The notes: generated by a model not told the origin, from the letters alone. A stretch of 64,000 nucleotides of DNA from Galeruca laticollis (GCA_963921935.1 OY998179.1:19589114-19653113); one strand, 5' to 3'. Positions 41,411 to 53,885 are shown, numbered from the stretch's first letter. Numbers and translations: made by a program.

Positions 41411-42060
41411 ATCAAAATTGGTCCATGGAACGTACAATGTCTGAAGCTGGGAAATTGGCTAATGTAATACAAGAAATGGACAGGTTGAAAATAGATGTCC
41501 TATGGGTAGCAGAGACATGGTGGCCAGACGTAGGAAAATGTATAACACAAGGAAAGATTTTTTTCTATTCAGGAAACCAAGACGGAAAGGAGTTGGAATA
41601 ATAATTCCTGAAAAACTATCTCCGAGTGTAATTAACTTTCTCCCACACTCAGATCGCATGGCATTACTTACATTGAAAGCAAATCTGGTTAATATTAACA
41701 TAATACAAGTATACGGCCCAACCGCTGAGGCATCAGAAGACGAAGTTGAAAAATTCTATGAAAAACTGAGACAACTAATCCATAAAACGTTAAAAAACAC
41801 GAAATAAACCTCATACTAGGCGACCTCAACACTAAAGTTTAAAATGGCATACCAGATGAACTAGTAGGCCCTTATGTATTGGGAGAGAGGAAAGAACGAG
41901 GTGGGCGGCTACACCAGTTTTGTCAAGAGAAGCACATGAATATAACTAACACTTGGTTCAGACTACCACCCAGGCGTCTCTACACATGGAGAGCCCCAGC
42001 AGACTGTCCCTAACATATAATTAGAAACCAAATAGACTTCATAGTGATCAACAAACGATT
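41405..42060 (+). pseudogene. RTE-like LINE endonuclease, degenerate
   Basis: The pieces IKIGPWNVQCLKLGNWL, RKGVGIIIPEKLSPSVINFL, IIQVYGPTAEASEDEVEKFY, LILGDLNTKV and TWFRLPPRRLYTWRAPADC carry the endonuclease motifs in different frames, with a final IDFIVINKR. Multiple stops and frameshifts (near 41,450, 41,800 and 41,840) show decay. Confidence 0.8.
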
Positions 42061-43963
42061 CGGAACAGTAACAAGAACAGGTACATACCCTGGAGCCGAC
42101 GTCCCAATAGATCATGTCCTTCTCATAACAGAAATAAAAATAGCTAACAATAAAAAATCAAAACAAGAACCAAGGATAGAATTAAAGAGGACGCCATCAA
42201 AAGCAGGCAATAAATTAAATGAAACCTTAACAACTTTAGCCCTGTCACAATCAGCTGAGGAGATGAACCTTGACAACACATGGAAGGACATAGAAGAAAT
42301 AATGATAAATACAGCAAAAGAAGAACTACGATACAAACAAAAGGTAAAAAAGAACGAATGGATGACAGACGAAATATTAGCAATGTTTGAAGAGAGAAGA
42401 AAATACAAAAACACAGACAGTCGAGATAAATACAGAATGATGCAAAATGCTATAAGAAGAGCGATAAGAACGGCAAAAAATACACAACAGTGCGAAGAAA
42501 TGGAACACTTACAAGAACAACATGATGAGTATAACCTGCACAAGAAAATAAAAGAAACAGTAGGATTATACAGGAAACAGACTTTCTCCAACATACAAAA
42601 TGATCAAGAGTAAATGGCACAAGACAACGCACAGGGGAATGATATCTGGGAACAATATATTGGCAACATCTTTGCAGATGAAAGACCACGGTTAAAAGTC
42701 ATCTTGGAAAAGGATTTGTATGGACCGCCAATCACAATAGAAAAGATTACTAGAGCAATAAAAAGCTCGAAGGATAAGAAAACGGTTGGGCCAGATCTAG
42801 TTCCTGTTGAACGGCTTAAATTATTAGACAGTGAAGGTATTAAGATACTTCATAGGCTTTTCAACCAAATTTACAACAAAGGAAAATTCCCAACTAAATG
42901 GCTTACGTCTCTTTTCATCCCACTTCCGAAAAAGAACAACGCAACAAGATGTGAAGACCACAGATTGATCAGTTTGATGAGTCACACTCTTAAAATATTT
43001 CTGAAGGTCATTCACTTTCCACAAAATGCGAAAGCGTTATTGGATCCTCTCAATTCGGTTTTAGAAGGGGTCTCGGTACAAGAGAGGCACTAGTCGCAGC
43101 CCATGTATTAATTCAGAACTGCTACGACCAGAGAAAACATGTAGTGATGTGTTTTATAGACTATGAGAAGGCGCTTGGCAGAGTGCAACATCACAAACTC
43201 GTTCATATACTAAAGCGACTTGACATAGATCAGAAATATTGAAAACTTGAACTGGAACCAAACAGCGGCAGTTAGAGTTGACAACGAGGCCACTAAAGCA
43301 CAGGGTTGTGTCCTCTCCCCACTCCTGTTCAACGTATACTCTAAAAATATCTTTCTAGAAGCTCTCGAAGTACAACAATTGGGTAACAAAGTAAATGGCA
43401 TATGGATCAACAATATACGGTATGCAGATGACACAGTCCTGATAGCAGATAACATGAATGACCTCCAAAGACTTCTGGACATGGTATGAATACATAGCCG
43501 GTTGATGGGGATTAACATCAATATAAAAAAGACAAAATTCCTAATAATCACCCGTAAATTAGATGATTTCCAGAATGTAAAGCTATCATACAATAGTGAA
43601 GACATAGAACGGGTAAAAAAGTTTAAATACATGGGAACCTGGCGATGTGAAGACTGGTCTTCAGACGTGGAAATCAAGTGCCGGATAGAAAAAGCGAGGA
43701 GATCATTCATGAGATTCAAAAACGTCTTCACGAACTCTGACTTCGACCTCAATCTCAGAATAAGATTCATAAAATGCTACGTATGGTCCGTCCTATTGTA
43801 TGGCATGGAAGGCTGGACTCTGAAGGTGAATACCATGAACAGACTGGAAGCATTTGAAATGTGGATATATCGAAGAATCTTGAAAGTTCCATGCACGGCA
43901 AGAAAAACCAACGAAGAAATTCTGAGGAGGGCATTTTATCGCACTTGTGTCGTAATATACTAA
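42044..43963 (+). pseudogene. RTE-like LINE ORF2 linker and reverse transcriptase
   Basis: The endonuclease end ADVPIDHVLLITEIKI is followed by a long helical linker (to 42,613, stop) and the RT. RT pieces include KDKKTVGPDLVPVERLKLLD, FPTKWLTSLFIPLPKKNNAT, a frameshifted fingers/palm region 43,090-43,240, AQGCVLSPLLFNVYSKNIF, IRYADDTVLIADNMNDLQRL (YADD) and KYMGTWRCEDWSSDVEIKCR, to LEAFEMWIYRRILKVPC. It is truncated at about 43,936 after NEEILRRA by an unrelated repeat. Several frameshifts and stops; not functional. Confidence 0.87.
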
Positions 43964-43976
43964 CTTATTTTAAATA

Positions 43977-44020
43977 CTCGTTTTACGCTCGCTTCTTGAA
44001 ATTTAGTTGCGTAAAACGAG
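43977..44020. repeat. 12-bp perfect hairpin at a LINE/minisatellite junction
   Basis: CTCGTTTTACGC (43,977-43,988) and GCGTAAAACGAG (44,009-44,020) are exact reverse complements around a 20-base loop. It lies between the truncated LINE and the tandem repeats that follow. It may be the end of an unidentified element. Confidence 0.75.
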
Positions 44021-44029
44021 CTATTCATA

Positions 44030-44575
44030 TATTGTGAGTTTGTTGCTGGTCGATTACTGCCCAAATATGGCTTTGAAATCGACCGGGCAATTTGTTTCCA
44101 GCCAATGGCTACTAAAACACGATAAATTTTAATTCAAAAACATTCGGGAAATTTGATGCTGGTGTATTACTGCCCAGTTGGGCAATATGTTGCTAGCCAA
44201 TGCTACTAAAACACAACGAATTTCAATTAAAAAACCCTCGAGAGTTTGTTGCTGATGTACTGGCCAAATATGGACTATACCGCTTTAAAATCAGTAGGGC
44301 AATATGTTGCTAGCCAATGCTACTAAAAATTTCAATAAAAAAAACCCTCGAGAATTTGTTGCTGATGTATTAGTGGCCAAATATGGACTATATCGCTTTA
44401 AAATCAGTAGGGCAATATGTTGCTAGCCAGTGCTACCAAATATTTCAATAAAAAAAACCTCGAGAATTTGTTGCTGATGTATTAGTGGCCAAATATGGAC
44501 TATATCGCTTTAAAATCAGTAGGGCAATTTGTTGCTAGGCAATGGCTACCAAAACAAGACGAATTTCAATTAATA
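44030..44575. repeat. Tandem repeat of about 120 bp, four to five diverged units
   Basis: Each unit has GGGCAATATGTTGCTAGCCA, ATGCTACTAAAA and AACCCTCGAGAATTTGTTGC, then GGCCAAATATGGACTATATC and GCTTTAAAATCAGTAGGGC. The last three units are more alike than the first two. Confidence 0.85.
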
Positions 44576-44576
44576 T

Positions 44577-44960
44577 GATGTAAGGGATGATTTTTTGCAG
44601 GATCGGTTAGTGTCATCTTTTAGCAACAAATTCCTGTGCGTTTTTTTAATATTACTTATTTTTATAGTTATAGCGTGTGGCTACGCTAGCTTAATATCAA
44701 GCAATAGTAAGGAGTGAGGAAAGTGTCAATTTTTAGCAACAAATTTTTGTGAATTTTTTTAATATTACTTATTTTTATAGTTATAGCATGTGGCTACGTT
44801 AGCTTAATATCAAATATTGAGGGATGGGGAAATTGGGGTAAGGGATGATTTTTTGCAGTATCGGTTAGTGTCATCTTTTAGCAACAAATTCCTGTGTATT
44901 TAGTTTTTCTAATATTACTTATTTTTATAGTTATAGCGTTACGCTAGCATAGTTTGCGTT
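44577..44960. repeat. Second tandem repeat of about 120-165 bp, three units
   Basis: Units share GTCATCTTTTAGCAACAAAT, TTTAATATTACTTATTTTTA and TAGTTATAGCGTGTGGCTAC, with CTAGCTTAATATCAA in two of them. It follows directly from the first array, so both may belong to one element. Confidence 0.82.
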
Positions 44961-46101
44961 TTCTTGGAAACGGCATTAACAACAAAATCAAGCTCATCGC
45001 CACAAATTAGCAACAAATTATTAGCCTGGTCCGAAGGGTGCCCTAGCTAGGCTACGCTAGCATAATAAACATCCATCAGGGTGTAAGTTAGTCTATTAAT
45101 GAATAATTGCATCGCAAACATGTAAAATATAAATTTAAAGCAGCTAAAAACAGTTATTTGGGGTTGCTTTGAAGGCTGGAAGTTACGCTATTTACTATTA
45201 ATTACATTACAAATATGTTAAAGATATAAATTTTAACCGTTCATATTGTCTAACCACTTGAAATTGCTTAAAAGTGCAAACAATTTCTTTTTCCATTTTT
45301 CCTCGTTAAGGGTGGTTTTTAAGGGTGTACCATAATCCCCAATGTAAAACTATATTTATTTTGCCTATTTACATGAATTTTAGCTCCTAAAACACCTATA
45401 TTCTTTTTATTTAAATTTTTCAAGTTTAGGGGTAGTTTTCACTCCCTAAAAATAAAAAGCACACTTTTTCAACATATCACATTCAATCTACAGTGAAAAA
45501 CGAAGTTAATTCCAGAATTTTATACAAATCGGTGCTCTCCCACAGAAATTGAAAGTGCAATATATTTATCGTTTCATTTCCTGGACTAAAATATGACGAT
45601 GATAGTTTAATCTAATGAAGAATTATTCAAGACCTTTACTGGATTCTCATACCGTTCCAACAGTTTGGCAACATAATCCAGTTCTGACAACAAAATTCAA
45701 TTAAGTCGTGTATTGCGATTTATGATGCAAGATATGTTACGTTAAGTCAAAGCTCTTCTTCCATACATCATATAGCAACCAACAGAACATATACTGACAA
45801 AATTCAGCAATCCACCGACACGTACGTGTAACTGTATGGGATATATAATAACGAATGTGAAACATAATTTATTGAGCAGTTAATTGTTGTTAACAATGGA
45901 AATTGTTTCCAGTCCGAAGGAAGAGAAATGGGAAGTCCCATTATATTTCAAATTAATTCTTCCTACCTTTCCGGAAAATGGTGTGTTGTATCTCAGTTGC
46001 TTGTTTCTGTTTCACTTGAGTAGATAATAGAAAAATGGATGGATATAAAGATGAAAGAACTGTTAAACAAATATATCGAAAGATAAATAAAAATAATATA
46101 T
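44961..46101. other. Intergenic, no recognisable gene
   Basis: Non-coding, AT-rich, with further AGCAACAAATT words close to the preceding repeats. No frame of note. Confidence 0.45.
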
Positions 46102-46475
46102 ATACAGGGTCTCCCAGACTAATTTATCCACGCTACATCTCTAAAACGAATAGAGATTTTCGAATGAGACAAAAACTGATCTGTTCCATTTCTAATACAC
46201 TTTAATATGGCGTGAAAAAAAATCATCCCCTAAATATTCATCCCTTAGTTACAACTCCTAACTTTAAATTTTTTAATAGCACCCTGTACATTTTTTTATA
46301 ATTTTAGATGTGGTATTCCATTGTCTATTCAACAAATTTTTCAAAAATAAAATCGGTTCGTAAGTAATCAAGAAAATATCAGTTTATTTTTTATTTTGTT
46401 AAATTAAACAAAAAAGTAAAGCTTAAAGAAACTATAAAAATAAATGTAATGAGAATTTAATGAAAAAAAATAAAT
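46102..46475 (+). mobile_element. Possible end of a mariner-type DNA element (single terminus)
   Basis: TACAGGGTCTCCCAGACTAATTTATCC resembles the TA-flanked termini CAGGGTGTCCC of the elements at 17,268 and 58,437. I do not see a matching opposite end, and no transposase is recognisable, so only one terminus is proposed. Confidence 0.35.
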
Positions 46476-46479
46476 GTTT

Positions 46480-46600
46480 TTGGCGGTGCTTATTGCAATG
46501 CCAACGACAGGTTCTGGTCCGATATAAGCAGAATCGGTTCGTTTTCTGGCGAGCACGTCGGCTTCTTCATTGCCTTCCACTCCGCCCTGCCTTAGCGGTC
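46480..46600 (-). pseudogene. LINE RNase H fragment
   Basis: Minus-strand codons GGVEGNEEADVLARKRTD and SAYIGPEPVVGIA match the last acidic motif region of LINE RNase H domains (G-N-E-x-A-D). Only about 40 codons; abuts a plus-strand LINE RT fragment. Confidence 0.7.
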
Positions 46601-46604
46601 AGAT

Positions 46605-47496
46605 CAAAGTAACTTTGTTCGATAAGTTACGCGTAGCATGTAACAAAGATAACAAGGCTCCCGGACCCGGAAATAATTAAATGCCTTGCTTCCAACGACC
46701 CCCATTATGTACAAGTTGTATATAATCATTTGGCCAGTGGTGGAGAATTTCCAGTACAATGGAAAGGTCGAGATTACCACTTCTGAGGAAAGCAGAAAAG
46801 CTAATTGGAAATATATCAGGATGCAGACTGACATGCTTGCTGGACATTGAGGGAAACTCCACGAACAACTCATCTTCATAAGACTGAAGAGAGAAATTCT
46901 ATTTTGTAGAGGGAAAACAGACCTTAGATGCCATATAAGAAGTATTAACAATTGCAAGAGTAGCAGGACTCTGCGCAATTATCACATAAGGAAATCCTTC
47001 AATAGCGCTAGCTGGCAGAGAATCCTAGATGATCTACAGAGAAGGGAGGTAAATGGCAGCCTCATCAATGTAAATAGATCCTACCTGTCAGAAATGGAAA
47101 TCATCCTAGAAGCAGTAGATACGGCGAAATCTAGAAACGCATCGGGGTACCACAGGGTTTAGTCTTAGGACCAACGTTGTGGAATATATTTCTTATATAA
47201 TAGGCTTCTAAAAATAGAACAGCCAGCAAAAGTGACATTATAGGTTTCGCTGACGATATTGCCATGGTGGTGGTATTCAAATGAGAAGAAGAAAATACAG
47301 CATCTTTTATCTAACTAAGGAGAATAATGACCTTCAACTTGCACCCAAGGAAAAAGAAGCTGCTCTGCTTACAATCAAAATAAAAAGAGGTACGATTGAA
47401 TTCGATCTACAGGCTTTTACTGTAAAACTCAAGAGAGCAATCAGTTTGGTTGGATACAAAGCTAACTTTGTGGCGCTTAAATCAAATAGAAGCTAA
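46605..47496 (+). pseudogene. R1-type LINE RT fragment, heavily decayed
   Basis: Ordered pieces in changing frames: KLRVACNKDNKAPGP, GEFPVQWKGRDYHF, LTCLLDIEGNS, GVPQGLVLGPTLWNIFL, SDIIGFADDIAMVVV (catalytic F-A-D-D) and NNDLQLAPKEKEAALLTIKI with VKLKRAISLVGYK. These follow RT motif order of R1-like LINEs. Sequence between motifs is deleted. Confidence 0.78.
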
Positions 47497-50059
47497 ATGT
47501 AACAAATCTACAATAGTGGAAATTAAATTAAGAGAACCAAATGAATTTCTAAGTGAACAGTTAGTTTTATCAACCGATAAAAAAACCACCTTTCTCCAGA
47601 CTATATTATTCTGATCGATTACCCGTGAATGTGCAGGCGGTGGCCCGTCACTAGCTTTTAGACAGTGGAGATGGGTGAGGTTTACATATTGCAATACTCA
47701 AAATTTATAACGCGCCACAAGATTCTCACCGCTAGGCACAAATGTATGACTAGAATCGTGAAGAGCCAGATGAATAAGTTTTAATCAATAGAATAATAAG
47801 CCTATACTATACCTTACCACGAGCCTTTTACCCTGGTTATCTGGTACCTATTTACTATAACCAACCAACACAAGGGCAACTAAATAAAAGAGCAAATTCC
47901 TGGTTGATGATACAGTTGATTTATTTAAAACTCGTCCTGAACGGATTAGTTAATTAAAGTTTAGCTATTAAACATTTGTGACATGATACGGAAGTTCAAA
48001 TAATACTTTAAAATTAAGTTGAAATCTGAAAGTTGAGTTATAATATGAAAATTCAAATAATGATCAAGGTTCAATTTACATATGATTTAAACAATGCAAT
48101 GTGAATTTACTGTATTACTTCAAAATACACCACATAATAATATGACCTTAAGTCAGAGTGATAATATACTATTTCCTCGATAGTGAAAGATTACCTAACA
48201 ATTTATTGTAAGACAGAAATTGTATCTATATGACACCTATTTCGCTCTGAAGGAGAATATTTTAAAGTTTAACTAGCAGGTGGTGTCTACCCAGATTCCC
48301 CGATGTGCGCACAACGAGTTTACAGCATAGGTAGCTGTGGCTCACCCTTGTAGTAAGTACTTAGATAGATAACGTAAACTTGTTAACAAATATTAATGCA
48401 AATGTAAAAGAGGTGCACACACCATTTAGATGTAGATATCTATAATGAAAATAAAACTATATCTATCACTTAGCTGCACTGGGATGGCTTCTCAATCCAT
48501 GGAACGGTCAGTTAATCACTCTGCCCACAGGGTGTTCTTAGAATATATACTGACGGAACCTCTCACTTATCTTGAACCCGCCTAACAAAAAAAACCCTAA
48601 ATTAAATGAATTAATTTAGTATTATGCACAAACGGCACAAATTAAACCAGAAAGGTTTAGTCAAAAGCATCTTACCTCTTTAAATCCAGAGGGTTTCTTT
48701 TTAACTTCCTCAATCGTCTGTGCATCAAGAAACGTCCGGGAAAGTATAAATCAGTATAAATACTCAAAGTAGGGTCTATAAAGAATAGCAAAATGTAAGA
48801 ATATACCTCATGAAACTGATAAATGTAACGACATACCTGAATAAAACCTCAAAATAGGGCTACCAGTCTCTCGGGGTGATTGATCCCTATATAAGGAAGT
48901 GGTACCAGTCACGAAATCCAATCCTGCATCCACAGCAGGCCAAATGCAAGAACCAGTTACCGGAAAAACTGCATGAGCGCTTCTCAAAATCCCCAGAATG
49001 GGTGAAGAACAGCAATCTTCGAATGGAGAAGTCCCAAGCGCACCACACTGAGATGGGGCCTCACGATTCGCAATGAACCAAATCCACAAATAAAATGTCA
49101 CCGGCATGGTGACCAAATCGCTCCACAAACTTAATACCAGTAAAAACCACATTCCTGCAATTTTTCTACCATCAAAAAAACTACACATTTTAAAAAGAAA
49201 GATTCCTCGAACACTTCCATTAACCAAGACATATGGCTCCTCAAAAATACTATTATTAGCCAACACATACAGCATGTATGACTATGTCCTTTTGTAAACA
49301 CATCCAAGCCGTACGAGACAAGGATATACACAATGATACTATGAACGTGGCCAACGTATACAAGTTGTTCAACCATAAGATGTATAACGGGCTGTCTACC
49401 TTCGAGCATAGTATCAACAATTAAATATTGAATAACCTTCCAGAACAGACTTAAGTTGGTGGATTCACCAACCAGATATTGAGTATTTCCAAAGACGCTT
49501 ATGAATACTTCATCCGACCGTAAAAATTGAATATATCTTAGGTGAGAATTGGCAAGCAGCAGGCCACATACCGAAACCAAGGCCTTAACGTTGAAGAAGA
49601 TTTGACATTAACGCATGACAGTCTATAGATGAACAATAACAAGCTACTTTTGTAAAAAGATATTGTTAAAAATGGTACAAAAGGACGATAAAAATGCCCC
49701 CTGCAAGGCAATATGGGCACAGTATCTGTCTACCTGGTAATACGACTTTACACGAATACCATGATGAAGGTTTTATGTCTAGGAAATCAAATTAAAGGAG
49801 GAACACACAACAAAGGTAGGTAACCACATTATAACCAACCATCCGCAACAATATTAATATTTTATCATTTTCAGGAACCATTAGGAGCAGTAGTGAGTAC
49901 AGGGTGTGACGAACAATAAATCAAATTATGATTATAAATAAAAGATATTATGAAAAATACCTCCGGGGTTGATTTACAATTAATGGCTAGGTAAGTACTA
50001 ATTAAAAATATTGTAACGTGATTAGGAAATCATTTTAAAGTCGAAAAATTAACGTTACA
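47497..50059. other. Intergenic; two overlapping minus-strand frames of unknown meaning
   Basis: No gene could be recognised. Minus-strand frames of 155 codons (48,808-49,275) and 149 codons (49,131-49,580) overlap each other in different phases and carry no motif I know, so I do not call them. A GTAGGTAA...TTTTCAG pair at about 49,815-49,876 has the look of a short intron but has no recognisable exons around it. Confidence 0.4.
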
Positions 50060-50878
50060 ACTTTCGCGGAACATGTACACAAAGTTGCTCGGAAAGTGGA
50101 TAAGACAGTTGTGGCCCTCTCTCTGAACTTATGCTCAACGTCAAAGGACCAAAGAAGGTTGTTCTTGAGTGAGGCCCATTCCCAAATAATATACTCTGCT
50201 CCTGCCTGGCACACAGTTAAAAGCAATCAGAAACTCATATCTAAGCTCACCAGTATCCAATGCAAAATGTGCAATAGAATATGCTCTGCGTATCGAAGTA
50301 TCTCAACATAAGCAGTTGGATCAATAGCTGAGGTACCTCCCATTGAACTTCTTGTTCAAGAAAGGAATTACAACTACAGAGGAGTGGATGGATCTATCGC
50401 AAGGACTAACCTCATGGCACGATGGTAAAGGAAATGGACAAATAGAAAACATTATACATGGACTCACCGGCTAATACTAAATATACAAGACTATATAAAC
50501 AGGCCATATGGGGAAGTGGACTAACTCACAACCCAGATGGACATGTGTGCTTGAGAAAATATCTCTGCCATACTGCGAAGAACAAGATGACATGCAATGT
50601 GTACATCCATGTGCATGTGAACGATAAGAAGAAACGTGGAATTGAGAGTATGATTGTATCCCTAATTTCAGGACAGGAAAGATGGAGAAAATAAAGAAAA
50701 AGTGTATAGAGAGAGACACACAGAGAGTAGCTGACAACCAGGCATATGCTCTTCTACCGAAGTAATGCGTACGCGGTTCCAGTGGGAAATGCGAGAGAGG
50801 AGAGGTTTTATTTGGTAGGAATCCAGCACTCCGGAAAGACCGAGATCTAATGTAAGATTTCCTCTCGTCTGAGAAAAA
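50060..50878 (+). pseudogene. R1-type LINE copy A: RT C-terminus and 3' UTR ending at GATA repeats
   Basis: Encodes VDKTVVALSLNLCSTSKDQR, SAPAWHTVKSNQKLISKLTS, IQCKMCNRICSAYRS and VPPIELLVQERNYNYRGVDG, then decayed tail pieces to near 50,700. The 3' UTR includes GGTAGGAATCCAGCACTCCG, a pattern typical of R1-clade 3' UTRs, and ends TCTGAGAAAAAAAGATAAAA, running directly into GATA microsatellite. Confidence 0.78.
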
Positions 50879-51062
50879 AAGATAAAAAAATGTAGAATGA
50901 TAGATAGAAAGATGAATGAAACGATAGATAGAGAAATAGATACAAAGAGATAAAAAGATAGAGAGAAAGATAGATGGAAAGAATAGATAGAAAGATATTT
51001 AGAAATGTAGATAAAATTAATTGATAAAAAGATAGATAGAAAACTAGATGGAAACAAAGATA
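50879..51062. repeat. (GATA)n-rich microsatellite, left of LINE copy B
   Basis: About 180 bp dominated by GATAGATAGAAAGAT-type units on the plus strand. It separates the 3' end of LINE copy A from the 5' side of copy B. Confidence 0.92.
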
Positions 51063-51826
51063 ACAACTCAATGTGATGTGGAAACGCAAGTGGGGGGAGA
51101 ATAAGGTGTACACTCTAGAAGGAGTTAACTCACTAGAAGACTATAACCTTGTAAAAATAAAACAATGGGATGAAGAAATATTTACTAATACAGAGATAAA
51201 AACCGGAAATCCCCTAGATACTGGGAATGATGTAGTTAAAGTGGTTATCACAAAAACCGATGACGTGAAATTGGACAAGGGAATACAAAGACTATACAGG
51301 GACAAGTATCCGGAGATAGTAGAAGTGACCGGAGATCTAGAGGTAATAGAACAGTACACAAAGATAAAATCAAGTGATCCAAATCAACTCATTAAACGCA
51401 TATTAATTAAACTCATTTACGTCGGATCAGACTATGACTTATGAACTAAACTCAAAATGATGCTAGAGGAGACTAAAAGAGAAAACATTGCCGTCCATCA
51501 TCTGAAAGAAAAATCTGTCAAAGAACTTCAAAAAATGTTTGAAACAATATTTCATGAAACAAATTCTAGGGTGCATATTTTCACTGGAAACGATATTAAT
51601 CAAAAACACAAGACAAAAAAAATTAGCGCCACTTACGCCTTAATCGTCGAAGATAAAAATAAGAGTTATAGTGAAGTCCTAGGCACGTTCAAACAGATAG
51701 TGCAAAACAATCAATGAAATAACATAATTCGAAATCTCAGAAGCACTAAAGAAGGTAAATTTGTAATTACCACTGACAGAAATGACGCGGCTAACGAAGA
51801 ATTGCAGAAAGCTATCGAAGACTCAA
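51063..51826 (+). pseudogene. R1-type LINE copy B, ORF1 N-terminal part
   Basis: Frames 51,073-51,444 and 51,457-51,717 join through a stop. They read LEGVNSLEDYNLVKIKQWDE, LYRDKYPEIVEVTGDLEVIE, VKELQKMFETIFHETNSRVH and KKISATYALIVEDKNKSYSE, then NLRSTKEGKFVITTDRND up to KAIEDS at the insertion point. This matches the N-terminal half of R1-clade ORF1 (gag-like). The zinc-knuckle half resumes at 53,321 after the nested LINE. Confidence 0.78.
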
Positions 51827-53145
51827 TAATGAAGAAAGGAAATCGTAATATTTGTAGCAATTATAGAGGAACTAGTTTACTCAATACCGTATATAAAATA
51901 CTAACAACGATAATAAATGAAAGGCTAAAAAAGGTAATGGAATCAAATATAGGGGAGTATCAAAAAGGTTTTCGGAAAGGAAAATCAACAGTAGATGCCA
52001 TACATACTATAAATCAAGTAATTGAAAAATGTTATGAAGACAATGTTGGAGTCCAAATGCTATTTATTGACTTCAAGCAAGCCTTCGACAGCTTGAAACG
52101 GAGGACAATCATAAAAGATATGGAACAACTAAATGTACCACAAAAGATCATACGGTTGGTGAAAATGTCGATGAAAGATTCTAGGGCAAAAGTAATGACA
52201 AGGGAAGGTTCATCAGAGGAATTTGAGATAAATGCTGGAGTAAGGCAAGGAGATGGGCTGTCAGCGGTATTGTTTAACATAGCAGTGGATGGCATAATTA
52301 AGACTTGTAATATCAACGGAAACATAATTAATAAATCAAAACAAATAATGGCATATGCTGATGATTTAACCATAATAACGAGAGACCGAAAGAGCCTTGA
52401 AGAAACATTAGAGAAAATTGTAAAGGAAGCGGGAAAAAGAGGATTAAAAATAAATCAGGAGAAAACAAAATATACGGAAATGAAAAGGAAGAAGGAAGTC
52501 TACCAACCAGAAGCAGTAAAGTTAAATGAATTCACTTTTGAAGTTGATAACACCTTTAAGTATCTGGGAACAATTATTAGTAACAAAAACGACACAAAAA
52601 TCGAGATAAGGCAAAGAATTCAAGCAGGGTATAGAGCATATAATAACTTTAAAAACATCATGCAGAGTAAGAGAATAAGCCGAGCAACAAAATTAAGAGT
52701 CTACAGGACGGCGATAAAACCGGTAGTTACATATGCGGCAGAAACTATGAGACTGACAAATGAGGACGAAGAGCAACTAAGGATATATGAAAGAAGAATA
52801 ATTAGAAATATTTATGGACCGGTCAAACTAGGGTATAACGAGTACCGAAGACTTATGAATTATGAAATTAGAAATATATTAGAAAATGAGGACATAGTAA
52901 ACACAATTAAATCAAAAAGGATTCGTTGGTATGGACATGTTAAAAGTATGGAGAAAGGACAGGAGGTGAGGACAGAATGGAGACCGAATGAGGAAAGATT
53001 ACCAGGAAGACCAAAAATTAGATGGGAAGATCAGGTTGTGAAAGATATAAAAAATTTGGGAGCACAAGGCGGGGAGAGACAGATGCAGGACAGAAAGGAG
53101 TGGAGAATAATTGTCGAAACTGCAAAAACCTCTAATAAATTGTAG
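51827..53145 (+). CDS. RTE-like reverse transcriptase (5'-truncated, open frame)
   Basis: An uninterrupted frame of about 440 codons (its first codons before 51,827 belong to the host LINE). It contains NYRGTSLLNTVYKILTTIIN, EYQKGFRKGKSTVDAIHTIN, LFIDFKQAFDSLKRR (motif A), INAGVRQGDGLSAVLFNIAV (motif B), MAYADDLTIITRD (catalytic YADD) and YLGTIISNKNDTKIEIRQRI. The C-terminus reads IRNIYGPVKLGYNEYRRLMN, RIRWYGHVKSMEKGQE and LPGRPKIRWEDQV, the usual RTE-like tail. Lacks the endonuclease and N-terminal fingers because of truncation. Confidence 0.93.
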
Positions 53146-53242
53146 ATAAACAGCAAGAAAAACGTGGGCTGACCCCCCACAAGATACAGGGTCAAAAGAG
53201 CTCAATCTGAGCGGCTACAACTCCAACTCGAGTGTATAGCCT

Positions 53243-53306
<64 letters not shown>
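51827..53306 (+). mobile_element. RTE-like LINE, 5'-truncated, inserted with a 14-bp target duplication
   Basis: Flanked by TATCGAAGACTCAA at 51,813-51,826 and 53,307-53,320. The insert starts in the RT (about KKGNRNICSNYRG) and ends in a (TA)n tail (about 53,244-53,306), a tail type often seen in RTE-group LINEs. Its RT frame is intact over 430 codons, so this insertion is younger than the LINE it disrupts. Confidence 0.93.
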
Positions 53307-53309
<3 letters not shown>

Positions 53310-53885
53310 CGAAGACTCAAAGAAGGGCTAAAAACCAGTAAGCTAGGAAACAATACACATAAGAGGCATGGCGATAGATGCAGACAAAGAAGAAGTTATA
53401 AAAGCTGTGAGCTAGAAGACTACCTCGAGTGACAAATGCAAACTAAGCGAATTACGGCCAAATATTAACAACACCTTGGCAGCAACCATGACATTAGAAA
53501 AAAAAAACGCAGACAAAATTCTAAAATATGATCACCTCTCAATCGGTCTTGTTAGATGCTCTATCAAGAGGAGGGTCAAAGTCAGCAGATGTAACAGATG
53601 TTGGTCATACGGACTCGTTGCAAGAGACTGTAAAGGTACGGATAGAACACATTGCTGCTATAAATGCGGTAAATCTGGACATGTAACAAAAGAATGTAAA
53701 AATGAGGAGGAATGCCCAATATGTGGAATATTAGGACATAAATCGGGTACACTAAAATGTCCGGTATTCAAGAAGGTATTGAACAAGGTAATGAGGCGAG
53801 AAACGAAAGAAATGAGAAATGTCCTATCCCATACTGCCGAGCATGTAGGACAGGGAGCTGTAATGTATTCAGAACCGAACTAATA
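53307..53885 (+). pseudogene. R1-type LINE copy B, ORF1 zinc-knuckle part
   Basis: After the second TSD copy, decayed codons IRGMAIDADKEEVIKAV and KLSELRPNINNTLAAT lead to VKVSRCNRCWSYGLVARDCK, then CYKCGKSGHVTKECKNEEEC and CPICGILGHKSGTLKCPVF. These are three CCHC-type zinc knuckles (the first with Val where His is expected, ARDC context), typical of R1-clade ORF1. The frame stays open from 53,476 to 53,883. Confidence 0.87.

Noticed and set aside
47590..47690. GTGAATGTGCAG word shared with the piggyBac left end (57,539)
   Set aside because: The similarity is short and no TTAA-flanked termini are near, so a piggyBac-derived MITE is not supported.
48808..49580. Two overlapping minus-strand frames of 155 and 149 codons
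   Set aside because: They overlap in different phases, show no known motif and lie in a region with no other gene signs; not enough to call a gene.
50668..51113. Long minus-strand frames rich in Leu, Ser, Tyr and Ile, also near 56,911-57,163
   Set aside because: Translations of the complementary strand of GATA microsatellite.
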